From assembly GCA_019828565.1 (NCBI GenBank), contig JAHDYR010000017.1, forward strand, positions 248,001 through 312,000: DNA of 64,000 nt, written 5' to 3'. This document shows, piece by piece, positions 50,706 to 61,411 of this stretch (position 1 is the first letter of the stretch; each line of letters begins with the position of its first letter). The translations under genes and the position numbers were made by a program. The stretch is from Carpediemonas membranifera. Its lineage: Eukaryota > Fornicata. The notes under the pieces are model-generated. The model ran no database searches. It saw only the letters and a list, made by a program, of their open reading frames with translations, and was not told the DNA's origin.

Positions 50706-53500
50706 TCAGGCCATGGGTGAGATCTGCTTGGCCTTCTTAGCCTTCTTGTGCTTGTGCCGGGGGATCGTGGGCTTCTCCTTGCTGGGCTTAGTCGCGACGC
50801 CGGAGAGCACCAACCTTCCGTGGCCTTGCTCTTGCATGAGTCGGGCAGCCTTGAGCGCTGAGATCTCTTGTTGCGCCTCTGCCAACTGCTTTCGGAGCCG
50901 CAGCTTCTCCGAGTCCATGCCGGTTGCCTGTCTGCTTCCAGACTCCCAGTCCGTGTCCTCTTCGTGCCTGCTTCTCTTTCCGCTGTCCGAGTCCATGATT
51001 CTACTCGTGCTGCCCTCCTTGCGCTTGAGCGTCGTGGAGGAAGAGTGATCCTTGCTGTTGTCCATGCCTCCCTCTGAGCCTCTACCGGCCCAGGTGTTCC
51101 CGCTGAACGAGCCTCTCATCTGCGTTCCCGTGTTGTCCTGTCTCTCCCTGTCGTCTCCTCCGTGGTTACGATCCGAGGTCCTGTTCATGTTACCAGCTCT
51201 GTCGCCGGTTCTGTCGTCAGCTCTGACACCAGCTCTACCGCCGGCTCCGTGTCCTACCCTTCTGTCCTCTTCCCTGTCTCCATGCTGGTCGTGATGTCCT
51301 TGATCCGCGTCCTGGCCGAAGTGCCTGCCCACCATCCTGGTGCTAATCCGCCTCGCCTTTTCCTCCAGGCCGTTGTCGAAGAACCTACTTTGGTATGGCT
51401 GTTCGGACTTTCCGTCGATGGTGGGGACATACGTGATGCCTGGGACATTGACTGTGTTGGCTCTGGGCTCGTCCGGGATAGCTGCCGAGACTAGTCTGGC
51501 CCCTTCCTTGCGCATGCGGCTTAGGATGGTCCCAGCCTCGCTGACCCTGACCATGCCCCCAGTCTCTCGGGATGAAGCTCGCCCCTAGGGTGATCCTACC
51601 CCTGTTCCTGGGGGCCTTGACGTTGACTATGACCTTCTCATAGTCCCTGAGGCTCTCTGCTAGGTCGTCGCAGCCCCAGACGCCTTGATGAGCCGTAGCC
51701 TCCTTCGAGGGCCACCACTCGTATAGCATGGCCATGGTTATGATGTCCTCCTCCCTTGCTGCCCCTAGGCCCTTCCTGACGCGTACCATGCGGAGCTGGT
51801 TAGCCGTGGCTCTTTCCATGATGGTCCATAGCGGGCTTCTCTCCAGTACACCTTCGTTGTCCATGATTGTGAGGGGGGGCCAGTAAGATGCCCTTCATGC
51901 CCAACAGAACCTCCCCGAACCCGAAGCCGATGCCGAAGCGGTGTCCGTTGTCCGGGACTACGAGGATCCTGTCGCCGACTTCCCTGCTGACGTCCCTTGC
52001 GTCCCCGATCGGGTACGTGCCGAAGATCTCAAAGGTGTCCCTCCTTGTCGCGAATTCCGGGCCTCCCATGATATCCATGCCCGGCTCCGCCTTCCCGACT
52101 GCTTCCATGGTCTTGTCGAGTGCCTTACCCATGTAGTGGTAGACGTCTGGGGTGCTCATCCTCTCCTTGCATAGGGCCCTGATCCTGGCTGTGAAGACTA
52201 CTGTATCCGCCAACCCACAGTGGTAGCAACCCGCGGTGTGTCTGTGGTACGGACAGACTCCCTTGGGCTCGCTCCTGTTCTGCCATCCATTTGACCATGT
52301 TGTTACTGCTTCCAGGTAGTTGGCCTTGTCGAGGTTGTCCCTGAGGTTTTGGCCAGCCTCCTCCCTTGCCGTTGTTCTCCAGGATCTCTGGTAGCTTCTT
52401 CTCGTCCACCAGCCTAGCTTGGAAGAATTCCCTGGTTCCTTGCTCCAGTCCATTTGTGGGGTTCGTGAGGAGGAAGCTTTCCATCTCCACCCCCTTTGCA
52501 TACATGATTATCTTCCAACCCTCCGACCTTTCGATCCTTGCCAGCTGAGCCGCCAGGCGGTTGGCCCAGTCCCTGAAAGTATGTATGTGCTTCTCATACT
52601 CGATCGGCGGCCGCCCCGTCCCGACCTCCACGAAGGTGGCCGGCGGCAGCCCCGTCACTGCCCATGCCGTGTACCTCGCTTGGTCCATGCTTGCTGCCGG
52701 TATGTCCTGGTAATACAGGCCATGCCCGTGTCCAAGAATGTCCCCAGTGCTGAGGTCAAAGAGTACGATCCCGCCCTCAACCGGGATGGCAGGGATCCCT
52801 GCCTTCTTGACGCCAGGGTCTGCGCACTCGAAGTCGATGGCTCCGATCACCAGTCGTTTCTCCTTGTCCTTTCTAGGCATCCTCGGCGGCTGGCTGCTGA
52901 CCTTGTTTGAGTCGACCTCCCTCGTCCTGGTCGATCTTGCCTTGGTTGGCCCCGACCATGTCCTTGTTCACTTCCAGGAGGCTGTCGTCGAGGCTTCTTC
53001 TGCCGGGCATGGTGGCCTGCTGGCGTCGTTCCTCCTTGTCCTTGACATGTTGCTCCTCGTCTCCGTCGATGACCGTGCTAGCGGACTACCTGTCCAGATC
53101 GGCATGTTCGTCCCTATTGCTGCGGACCGAGGTGGCCTTGAGCACTTCCAGCCTCACCTTCCGGAACGGCGGCTCGTTGCTAAGGGGGTCTCCTCCCCTT
53201 CGCCCAGGATATTGGTTCTGCCCTTCAGGTAGATCCCTGACTTGTTCCATGCTGCCTGCCATATGGCCGGGGCCTCCGGTGCCTGAAGCCTGAGGATGTC
53301 CCTAGCCTCCTCCATGAAGCGGCTGATGGACCATGCTGACGTGTCGCTTAGCTCTAGGATGACCCTGTACTTGCCGTCCTCTTGCTCGTAGGCCACTCTG
53401 GTGACCGGGCCTTGGTTTGCCGGATCCCATACCTTGTCGTAAGGCACGCCTTCTACGGCCTCGTCTCCATGAGCCCCTGATACCAGTATGAACGACCCTT
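50706..53500 (-). pseudogene. LINE ORF1 with Maelstrom-like domain, 5'-truncated and frameshifted
   Basis: From the 5' end: SGAHGDEAVEG and YDKVWDPANQGPVTR (53500-53154). Next the MAEL-like block from ATG 52880: LVIGAIDFECADPG, GGIVLFDLSTGDILGHGHGL, TGLPPATFVEVGTG, IIMYAKGVEMESF, and in another frame CPYHRHTAGCYHCGLADTVV. Then VNVKAPRNRGRITLGASF. Last a hydrophilic region and a coiled coil with nuclear-type basic end (HKHKKAKKAKQ) stopping at 50706. The D-F-E start, HGL/HGML strand and C-x2-H-x(n)-C end recur in all three LINE copies, so they are probably functional. The acidic pair IDFE resembles the first motif of DnaQ-type exonucleases. Confidence 0.65.
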
Positions 53501-53506
53501 CGGCCT

Positions 53507-54088
53507 ACCCAGGTCCGCAAGGTCGTCGACAGGCGACGCTCCTCACCGAAAGCGTTCCAGGTAGCGCTGTTCGCTGCACTTACATTCATCTCAGTCAGCC
53601 GGGGAGGCGAGATCTTCGGCCTGACGAGAGGCGACATCTCTTTCGATGAACAGGGCAACGCTATGCTCTGGTTCCCCCGCACCAAGACGGCCACGGGCAT
53701 CCATAAGCTTATTCCTAACAGGTCATGGGACCGCTTCAACCCGGCAAGAGCCCTCAAGGCCTGGGTCCCAACTGCGACGCGACACAATTCCGACTCGATC
53801 TGGCGCATGATCGGTCCATCGGGAGGCATATCACTCACGTGTCCACTTGCAGCGTCCACCCTCCGCACATGGATCCACAGCGCCTTCGGCCAGAGCGTTT
53901 CATGGCACTCCTTCCGCAAGGGGGCAGCTACTGAGCTGGCAGTGGCCAACACAAACACGGAGGTCCTCCTTTCAATGGGCACGTGGTCATCTACGAAGAG
54001 CATGCTGAGGTACATGGGTAACGGGGTACGCACCCATCCAGGGGTCCAGGGTCACCTGGCCTCAATTCTACTACAACCACCACTCTAA
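53507..54088 (+). pseudogene. Tyrosine recombinase 3' end, unit A
   Basis: Begins abruptly at the LINE junction (VRKVVDRRRSSPKAFQVALF) and runs to the same stop as units B and C. It contains SRGGEIFGLTRGDI (catalytic Arg), HSFRKGAATELA (H-x-x-R) and MLRYMG (nucleophilic Tyr). Everything upstream was lost. Confidence 0.85.
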
Positions 54089-54706
54089 ATCACGACGGGA
54101 GTCGTGGGGCAGTGACGATTAGCACGGTACCGACATTCTTGGACGCGAACCCACGAGGGGTTGGTCGGGGGGCCCACTTGCGTGCCTGTGGGCCAACCAT
54201 TGTTAGCATGTTGCCGGCGGGATATCCCCGTTGGTTAATGAAAAGAATGTCATGAGGCTAGGATAGCTAGCTGGCACCACATCAGGTGTCTGAGATTTAT
54301 CACCTCGGGTGATGGGTTTTGGCGCAATGTGCAGGATAAGGACAATGCCAGAAGAGTTGTCGCTAGCAGCGACGGCGCCAGGACCGACGCTGGTCAAGGC
54401 CAGTGTACCTGCTCGTCAGGTAAGGCGAGCCAGTTCGACTTACCCAGAGAATGCCAGGTGGCGGTAAGTCCCGAATATTTACATAGCAAACCAGGGGTTT
54501 CTTGTAAATATTCTTCCCCCGTTGGAAAGACGTCGTATGTCATAAGGCTTGGTTATCAAGCATGTTAGTTGGCCATGTTATTGGCGCTACATCGTCAGTA
54601 AGGTTACCTCGGGTAACGGGCCCGGAGCGGAGGGCGATGCGATAGCCTCACTCCGGGCAAAAGGTGTTTCGCCGGTCAGGCGAGTCACGCAGTTTATGCG
54701 GACAGA
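54089..54706 (+). other. Unit junction spacer with B repeat and A repeat
   Basis: No gene. Holds a B repeat (54225-54270), about 315 bp of unit-specific spacer and the A1 repeat (54586-54742, running into the next Gag start). The same block recurs at 58064-58681. Confidence 0.75.
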
Positions 54707-57700
54707 ATGGCGCAAGGTTCGGATCCGCCGGATCCGACGGCAACACGCTTAGATAAGCTAGAAGCTTCAATCAATTCCATGTCCGAAGCCCTGAACAGGC
54801 TTGCTCCTCCGCCTCCGCCAGAGAAAGAACCTGACGACGAAATGCTCGAAAGTTCCACCGTTGCTAGGTTCAATACCTCCGAATCGTTGGAGGAGGACAC
54901 GATGGAGGACATAGATGCAACTCTGGCAGAGATGGACACCTTCTCGGAGTTACCAAGCAAGAGACCTCTCAAGGCAGAAGCGAAGTGGCTTCAACGCGTT
55001 GTCGTGATCACTAGTGCTCTCCCAGATTCCGCGACGAAACAACGTCTTCTTCTCGAACTACAGGCTCGTAGAATGGTCCTAGACCTCAAAGATGATAACT
55101 GGTCCGATGCCACGACCGAGCTGTTTCAGGACCTCTTCAACAGCACAGAAAGCAAGAGCAGCCGCACCATCGCTTACTGCGCAGCGAAGGCCCGCTCTAA
55201 GGGCAGGCGTAAGGACACCAGCGGTAACATGGGGGGTTTCACAAGAAGAAGAGAACATAACAACCTCTGTTCATCAATTCCCGTCGATGAACGCGAGGTG
55301 GTGGTTATGGGAAAGGCTCGGCGCCTCGGACGAGGTGGTCGGCTGGCTCCGTCACGGCGTACCTATCAAGCTAACAGGCACTCCCCCGCCACCCACGCCA
55401 CAACGGCGCCTGGACCCACGGCTCACCCCAAAGCTCGACGAGATGGTCCGACTTGGCGTGATCTCACCCTGTACCAGCGGGCAACTCCGGCACAGTGCCC
55501 CGCTCTTCGCGGTTGCAAAGGGCGAGCACGATGTCCGCCCGGTACACGACCTACGCGACCTCAACGCAATCACTGCGGAGACGCGGGTCTTCCGGCTCTT
55601 CGGCCTAAAACGAGCAGTGCGCAACCTCAAGCGCAACGACTTCATGCTCAAGATCGACTTAGCCTCCGGCTACCACCAGATGGGTGTGGCTCCGACCGAC
55701 TCCACGCTACTGGGGATCGTCCTCCCGAACGGGCAGGCGTACAGATACAACACACTAGGGTTCGGCTGGACCGCTGCCCCGTTCGTGTTCCAGTCTACGT
55801 CCATCCAGCTAGCAAAGATACTCGCGAACCGCTTCAACGTGACAATAGCGGTGTACCTCGACGACTTTCTCATCTCACATCGGTCACGTCGCCACCTAGC
55901 AGACGCCGCTCCCCAAATAGTCGCGCTCATGAGGTCGCTGGGAGCTATCCCAGGGCTCAACAAGTGCATCCTAACTCCCACACAACGCCTGGAGTACCTA
56001 GGAGTCACCATCAACACAGCCGCCGAGACACTGCAGATTTCCAAGGACAGAGCCGATCGCTATGCAACATCAATCGAGCAGGCCCTCAGGGCCGGCAGGA
56101 TCGATGCAACCGAGTGGCAACGCCTACTAGGCCGCCTCTCGTTCTTCGCAAGTACGACACAGTTCGCCAGGCTCCAGCTCAGATCACTCCAGGCCCTACA
56201 TCCCGCCCCGACGCTTCACATCTCGCAGCAGATGCGTCGCCAGCTCAACAGCTGGCTAGCGCTGCTCAGAGATCGTCCATCCAGACCCTTCGCTCAGGCC
56301 AGGGCAGACTGGGAGATCAAGGACGAACTCCAGCTCTCGGTCGCATCCGACGCGTCCTCCTTCGCGTGGGGCGCCTGCCTATTCAACGGCGACCAGGGCC
56401 GCTCGGCTCAAGGCCGCTTTCCTCCCGAGTTCCGAGACTCTCATATCGGAGTCAAGGAGCTCTACGCGATTGGCCAGGCTATCAAGCTCACCCCAACCCA
56501 GCGCACCAGGACCCAACTAGCTATCTTTTCGGACAACACCGCGGCCATCGCATGGGTCAACCGCCAGGGCTCCCCATGTCTCGCCGACACGGCCATTCGA
56601 CTCCTGCAGGATATCTTCACCACGGCGAACACGAAGAATGTCGATATTCACTGCTTCCATATCGCAGGGCACCTCAATGTCCAGGCGGACCGGCTGTCGA
56701 GATTCGCAAAGCTCGATTGGCACTCACCCCGCGAGGTACTCGAGACGATAATGGCCAAGTGGGGTCCGGCGGAGATAGACGTCACTGCATCTCCGGACAA
56801 GAAGCTCGCACTGCCAGGATTCGTCAGGAAAGCTTGGTCCCTCGACGATCACGGCTTCCAGCGCTCCTGGACCGGCGCCAGGATCTATCTGGCTCCGCCG
56901 ACAGCGCTTTTGGGAGCGGCACATCGTCGTCTGGAGAAGATTCGGACGCCTCAGACCCCGACTACGTCCCCTCGGACGTGGAGGTCAGCGGCAATACTCC
57001 TCTTCCCCGATCTCAACTCACCCGAAGTCAGAGCGCTGAAACGGCTGTCCCAACACAAGATGTATCTCAGAGTCCACTCCTCGCACATGCTCAACACGGA
57101 GCTATCCTGGACCGAGAGGCAAGGAAAGATCAGAATGATTGCGATGATCGTCAAGACCCGTTCGACGAACTCCTCCGCCACGACAGGCTATCTCACTTCC
57201 GAAACGAGTCATCGCGCCGCTCAGCGGCTGGCTGGGTCTCTAAGTTCGTCCTATCGCGACAGGCAGCCCTCTCCGACGCCGAACAACTCAGAGCATTCCT
57301 CCTCGCCGAGGGCGAGACCACTGGCCCGCAGAGTATCCACAGAAAGGGCTACTGGATCTGTCAAGCGGCTCCACTCGTCTCCAACTGGCGACCTCCGCCA
57401 GAAGCCAGGCAGATCATCAAGAGTGCGGAGAACGTAGCATCTCTCGACGGCCTAACAGGAGGCGCACTACCGGTGACCAGAGCCCAGGTCCGCAAGGTCG
57501 TCGACAGGCGACGCTCCTCACCGAAAGCGTTCCAGGTAGCGCTGTTCGCTGCACTTACATTCATCTCAGTCAGCCGGGGAGGCGAGATCTTCGGCCTGAC
57601 GAGAGGCGACATCTCTTTCGATGAACAGGGCAACGCTATGCTCTGGTTCCCCCGCACCAAGACGGCCACGGGCATCCATAAGCTTATTCCTAACAGGTCA

Positions 57701-58063
57701 TGGGACCGCTTCAACCCGGCAAGAGCCCTCAAGGCCTGGGTCCCAACTGCGACGCGACACAATTCCGACTCGATCTGGCGCATGATCGGTCCATCGGGAG
57801 GCATATCACTCACGTGTCCACTTGCAGCGTCCACCCTCCGCACATGGATCCACAGCGCCTTCGGCCAGAGCGTTTCATGGCACTCCTTCCGCAAGGGGGC
57901 AGCTACTGAGCTGGCAGTGGCCAACACAAACACGGAGGTCCTCCTTTCAATGGGCACGTGGTCATCTACGAAGAGCATGCTGAGGTACATGGGTAACGGG
58001 GTACGCACCCATCCAGGGGTCCAGGGTCACCTGGCCTCAATTCTACTACAACCACCACTCTAA
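54707..58063 (+). CDS. Unit B: Gag-like N-terminus and tyrosine recombinase C-terminus in one open frame
   Basis: One uninterrupted frame of 1,118 codons. Residues 1 to about 185 are a Gag-like protein (coiled coil LDKLEASINSMSEALNRL, acidic linker, basic end). The middle is an Arg/Pro/Ser-rich stretch lying out of frame over the RT gene, likely not a real domain. The last 350 residues are a tyrosine recombinase with AFQVALFAALTFISVSRGGE (catalytic Arg), HSFRKGAATELA and a closing Tyr in MLRYMG. Expression of the recombinase could use splicing, reinitiation or the fused frame. The recombinase integrates the circular DNA copy. Confidence 0.8.
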   Translation: MAQGSDPPDPTATRLDKLEASINSMSEALNRLAPPPPPEKEPDDEMLESSTVARFNTSESLEEDTMEDIDATLAEMDTFSELPSKRPLKAEAKWLQRVVVITSALPDSATKQRLLLELQARRMVLDLKDDNWSDATTELFQDLFNSTESKSSRTIAYCAAKARSKGRRKDTSGNMGGFTRRREHNNLCSSIPVDEREVVVMGKARRLGRGGRLAPSRRTYQANRHSPATHATTAPGPTAHPKARRDGPTWRDLTLYQRATPAQCPALRGCKGRARCPPGTRPTRPQRNHCGDAGLPALRPKTSSAQPQAQRLHAQDRLSLRLPPDGCGSDRLHATGDRPPERAGVQIQHTRVRLDRCPVRVPVYVHPASKDTREPLQRDNSGVPRRLSHLTSVTSPPSRRRSPNSRAHEVAGSYPRAQQVHPNSHTTPGVPRSHHQHSRRDTADFQGQSRSLCNINRAGPQGRQDRCNRVATPTRPPLVLRKYDTVRQAPAQITPGPTSRPDASHLAADASPAQQLASAAQRSSIQTLRSGQGRLGDQGRTPALGRIRRVLLRVGRLPIQRRPGPLGSRPLSSRVPRLSYRSQGALRDWPGYQAHPNPAHQDPTSYLFGQHRGHRMGQPPGLPMSRRHGHSTPAGYLHHGEHEECRYSLLPYRRAPQCPGGPAVEIRKARLALTPRGTRDDNGQVGSGGDRRHCISGQEARTARIRQESLVPRRSRLPALLDRRQDLSGSADSAFGSGTSSSGEDSDASDPDYVPSDVEVSGNTPLPRSQLTRSQSAETAVPTQDVSQSPLLAHAQHGAILDREARKDQNDCDDRQDPFDELLRHDRLSHFRNESSRRSAAGWVSKFVLSRQAALSDAEQLRAFLLAEGETTGPQSIHRKGYWICQAAPLVSNWRPPPEARQIIKSAENVASLDGLTGGALPVTRAQVRKVVDRRRSSPKAFQVALFAALTFISVSRGGEIFGLTRGDISFDEQGNAMLWFPRTKTATGIHKLIPNRSWDRFNPARALKAWVPTATRHNSDSIWRMIGPSGGISLTCPLAASTLRTWIHSAFGQSVSWHSFRKGAATELAVANTNTEVLLSMGTWSSTKSMLRYMGNGVRTHPGVQGHLASILLQPPL
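55092..57437 (+). CDS. Unit B: reverse transcriptase and RNase H, up to 781 aa
   Basis: In the +1 frame relative to Gag. RT motifs: PVHDLRDLNAITAETRVFRL, MLKIDLASGYHQMGVAP (A), LGFGWTAAPFVFQ (B), IAVYLDDFLIS (C, YLDD), LEYLGVTINT (thumb). RNase H-like: LSVASDASSFAWGACLF, LAIFSDNTAAIAWVN, HIAGHLNVQADRLSRF. C-terminal part shares WGPAEIDVTA and ARIYLAPPTALL with the element at 23102. It overlaps Gag by about 160 nt and the recombinase by about 500 nt. Complete and intact, so this unit may be functional. Confidence 0.88.
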   Translation: MITGPMPRPSCFRTSSTAQKARAAAPSLTAQRRPALRAGVRTPAVTWGVSQEEENITTSVHQFPSMNARWWLWERLGASDEVVGWLRHGVPIKLTGTPPPPTPQRRLDPRLTPKLDEMVRLGVISPCTSGQLRHSAPLFAVAKGEHDVRPVHDLRDLNAITAETRVFRLFGLKRAVRNLKRNDFMLKIDLASGYHQMGVAPTDSTLLGIVLPNGQAYRYNTLGFGWTAAPFVFQSTSIQLAKILANRFNVTIAVYLDDFLISHRSRRHLADAAPQIVALMRSLGAIPGLNKCILTPTQRLEYLGVTINTAAETLQISKDRADRYATSIEQALRAGRIDATEWQRLLGRLSFFASTTQFARLQLRSLQALHPAPTLHISQQMRRQLNSWLALLRDRPSRPFAQARADWEIKDELQLSVASDASSFAWGACLFNGDQGRSAQGRFPPEFRDSHIGVKELYAIGQAIKLTPTQRTRTQLAIFSDNTAAIAWVNRQGSPCLADTAIRLLQDIFTTANTKNVDIHCFHIAGHLNVQADRLSRFAKLDWHSPREVLETIMAKWGPAEIDVTASPDKKLALPGFVRKAWSLDDHGFQRSWTGARIYLAPPTALLGAAHRRLEKIRTPQTPTTSPRTWRSAAILLFPDLNSPEVRALKRLSQHKMYLRVHSSHMLNTELSWTERQGKIRMIAMIVKTRSTNSSATTGYLTSETSHRAAQRLAGSLSSSYRDRQPSPTPNNSEHSSSPRARPLARRVSTERATGSVKRLHSSPTGDLRQKPGRSSRVRRT

Positions 58064-58681
58064 ATCACGACGGGAGTCGTGGGGCAGTGACGATTAGCAC
58101 GGTACCGACATTCTTGGACGCGAACCCACGAGGGGTTGGTCGGGGGGCCCACTTGCGTGCCTGTGGGCCAACCATTGTTAGCATGTTGCCGGCGGGATAT
58201 CCCCGTTGGTTAATGAAAAGAATGTCATGAGGCTAGGATAGCTAGCTGGCACCACATCAGGTGTCTGAGATTTATCACCTCGGGTGATGGGTTTTGGCGC
58301 AATGTGCAGGATAAGGACAATGCCAGAAGAGTTGTCGCTAGCAGCGACGGCGCCAGGACCGACGCTGGTCAAGGCCAGTGTACCTGCTCGTCAGGTAAGG
58401 CGAGCCAGTTCGACTTACCCAGAGAATGCCAGGTGGCGGTAAGTCCCGAATATTTACATAGCAAACCAGGGGTTTCTTGTAAATATTCTTCCCCCGTTGG
58501 AAAGACGTCGTATGTCATAAGGCTTGGTTATCAAGCATGTTAGTTGGCCATGTTATTGGCGCTACATCGTCAGTAAGGTTACCTCGGGTAACGGGCCCGG
58601 AGCGGAGGGCGATGCGATAGCCTCACTCCGGGCAAAAGGTGTTTCGCCGGTCAGGCGAGTCACGCAGTTTATGCGGACAGA

Positions 58682-61411
58682 ATGGCGCAGGGTTCGGATC
58701 CGCCGGATCCGACGGCAACACGCTTAGATAAGCTAGAAGCTTCAATCAATTCCATGTCCGAAGCCCTGAACAGGCTTGCTCCTCCGCCTCCGCCAGAGAA
58801 AGAACCTGACGACGAAATGCTCGAAAGTTCCACCGTTGCTAGGTTCAATACCTCCGAATCGTTGGAGGAGGACACGATGGAGGACATAGATGCAACTCTG
58901 GCAGAGATGGACACCTTCTCGGAGTTACCAAGCAAGAGACCTCTCAAGGCAGAAGCGAAGTGGCTTCAACGCGTTGTCGTGATCACTAGTGCTCTCCCAG
59001 ATTCCGCGACGAAACAACGTCTTCTTCTCGAACTACAGGCTCGTAGAATGGTCCTAGACCTCAAAGATGATAACTGGTCCGATGCCACGACCGAGCTGTT
59101 TCAGGACCTCTTCAACAGCACAGAAAGCAAGAGCAGCCGCACCATCGCTTACTGCGCAGCGAAGGCCCGCTCTAAGGGCAGGCGTAAGGACACCAGCGGT
59201 AACATGGGGGGTTTCACAAGAAGAAGAGAACATAACAACCTCTGTTCATCAATTCCCGTCGATGAACGCGAGGTGGTGGTTATGGGAAAGGCTCGGCGCC
59301 TCGGACGAGGTGGTCGGCTGGCTCCGTCACGGCGTACCTATCAAGCTAACAGGCACTCCCCCGCCACCCACGCCACAACGGCGCCTGGACCCACGGCTCA
59401 CCCCAAAGCTCGACGAGATGGTCCGACTTGGCGTGATCTCACCCTGTACCAGCGGGCAACTCCGGCACAGTGCCCCGCTCTTCGCGGTTGCAAAGGGCGA
59501 GCACGATGTCCGCCCGGTACACGACCTACGCGACCTCAACGCAATCACTGCGGAGACGCGGGTCTTCCGGCTCTTCGGCCTAAAACGAGCAGTGCGCAAC
59601 CTCAAGCGCAACGACTTCATGCTCAAGATCGACTTAGCCTCCGGCTACCACCAGATGGGTGTGGCTCCGACCGACTCCACGCTACTGGGGATCGTCCTCC
59701 CGAACGGGCAGGCGTACAGATACAACACACTAGGGTTCGGCTGGACCGCTGCCCCGTTCGTGTTCCAGTCTACGTCCATCCAGCTAGCAAAGATACTCGC
59801 GAACCGCTTCAACGTGACAATAGCGGTGTACCTCGACGACTTTCTCATCTCACATCGGTCACGTCGCCACTAGCAGACGCCGCTCCCCAAATAGTCGCGC
59901 TCATGAGGTCGCTGGGAGCTATCCCAGGGCTCAACAAGTGCATCCTAACTCCCACACAACGCCTGGAGTACCTAGGAGTCACCATCAACACAGCCGCCGA
60001 GACACTGCAGATTTCCAAGGACAGAGCCGATCGCTATGCAACATCAATCGAGCAGGCCCTCAGGGCCGGCAGGATCGATGCAACCGAGTGGCAACGCCTA
60101 CTAGGCCGCCTCTCGTTCTTCGCAAGTACGACACAGTTCGCCAGGCTCCAGCTCAGATCACTCCAGGCCCTACATCCCGCCCCGACGCTTCACATCTCGC
60201 AGCAGATGCGTCGCCAGCTCAACAGCTGGCTAGCGCTGCTCAGAGATCGTCCATCCAGACCCTTCGCTCAGGCCAGGGCAGACTGGGAGATCAAGGACGA
60301 ACTCCAGCTCTCGGTCGCATCCGACGCGTCCTCCTTCGCGTGGGGCGCCTGCCTATTCAACGGCGACCAGGGCCGCTCGGCTCAAGGCCGCTTTCCTCCC
60401 GAGTTCCGAGACTCTCATATCGGAGTCAAGGAGCTCTACGCGATTGGCCAGGCTATCAAGCTCACCCCAACCCAGCGCACCAGGACCCAACTAGCTATCT
60501 TTTCGGACAACACCGCGGCCATCGCATGGGTCAACCGCCAGGGCTCCCCATGTCTCGCCGACACGGCCATTCGACTCCTGCAGGATATCTTCACCACGGC
60601 GAACACGAAGAATGTCGATATTCACTGCTTCCATATCGCAGGGCACCTCAATGTCCAGGCGGACCGGCTGTCGAGATTCGCAAAGCTCGATTGGCACTCA
60701 CCCCGCGAGGTACTCGAGACGATAATGGCCAAGTGGGGTCCGGCGGAGATAGACGTCACTGCATCTCCGGACAAGAAGCTCGCACTGCCAGGATTCGTCA
60801 GGAAAGCTTGGTCCCTCGACGATCACGGCTTCCAGCGCTCCTGGACCGGCGCCAGGATCTATCTGGCTCCGCCGACAGCGCTTTTGGGAGCGGCACATCG
60901 TCGTCTGGAGAAGATTCGGACGCCTCAGACCCCGACTACGTCCCCTCGGACGTGGAGGTCAGCGGCAATACTCCTCTTCCCCGATCTCAACTCACCCGAA
61001 GTCAGAGCGCTGAAACGGCTGTCCCAACACAAGATGTATCTCAGAGTCCACTCCTCGCACATGCTCAACACGGAGCTATCCTGGACCGAGAGGCAAGGAA
61101 AGATCAGAATGATTGCGATGATCGTCAAGACCCGTTCGACGAACTCCTCCGCCACGACAGGCTATCTCACTTCCGAAACGAGTCATCGCGCCGCTCAGCG
61201 GCTGGCTGGGTCTCTAAGTTCGTCCTATCGCGACAGGCAGCCCTCTCCGACGCCGAACAACTCAGAGCATTCCTCCTCGCCGAGGGCGAGACCACTGGCC
61301 CGCAGAGTATCCACAGAAAGGGCTACTGGATCTGTCAAGCGGCTCCACTCGTCTCCAACTGGCGACCTCCGCCAGAAGCCAGGCAGATCATCAAGAGTGC
61401 GGAGAACGTAG
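58682..61411 (+). pseudogene. Unit C: Gag joined to RT/RNase H by a 1-nt deletion
   Basis: Sequence identical to unit B except for a few substitutions and one missing C at about 59872 (CGCCACTAG against CGCCACCTAG). The deletion fuses the overprinted Gag frame to the second half of RT/RNase H and leaves the RT N-terminus (59067-59873, including YLDDFLIS) ending early. It lies in a two-base C run, so it could be a real mutation or a base-calling error. Confidence 0.8.

Larger units (their letters stand above)
32421..53506 (-). mobile_element. LINE retrotransposon on the minus strand, split by two later insertions
   Basis: Reading from 53506 down: ORF1, spacer, endonuclease and RT, then a Ty3 element (43264-48185), a short RT segment, the TIR element (34449-43014), the RT C-terminus and zinc knuckle, the 3' untranslated region and the tail. 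Without the two insertions it is about 7.6 kb, close to the 8.1-kb LINE at 15018. The reading frame is restored across both insertions. The 3' end on the minus strand reads ATAAATTTCTTCTTCTTC, again a pyrimidine tail. The 5' end abuts a truncated PAT/DIRS-like unit. Confidence 0.85.
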
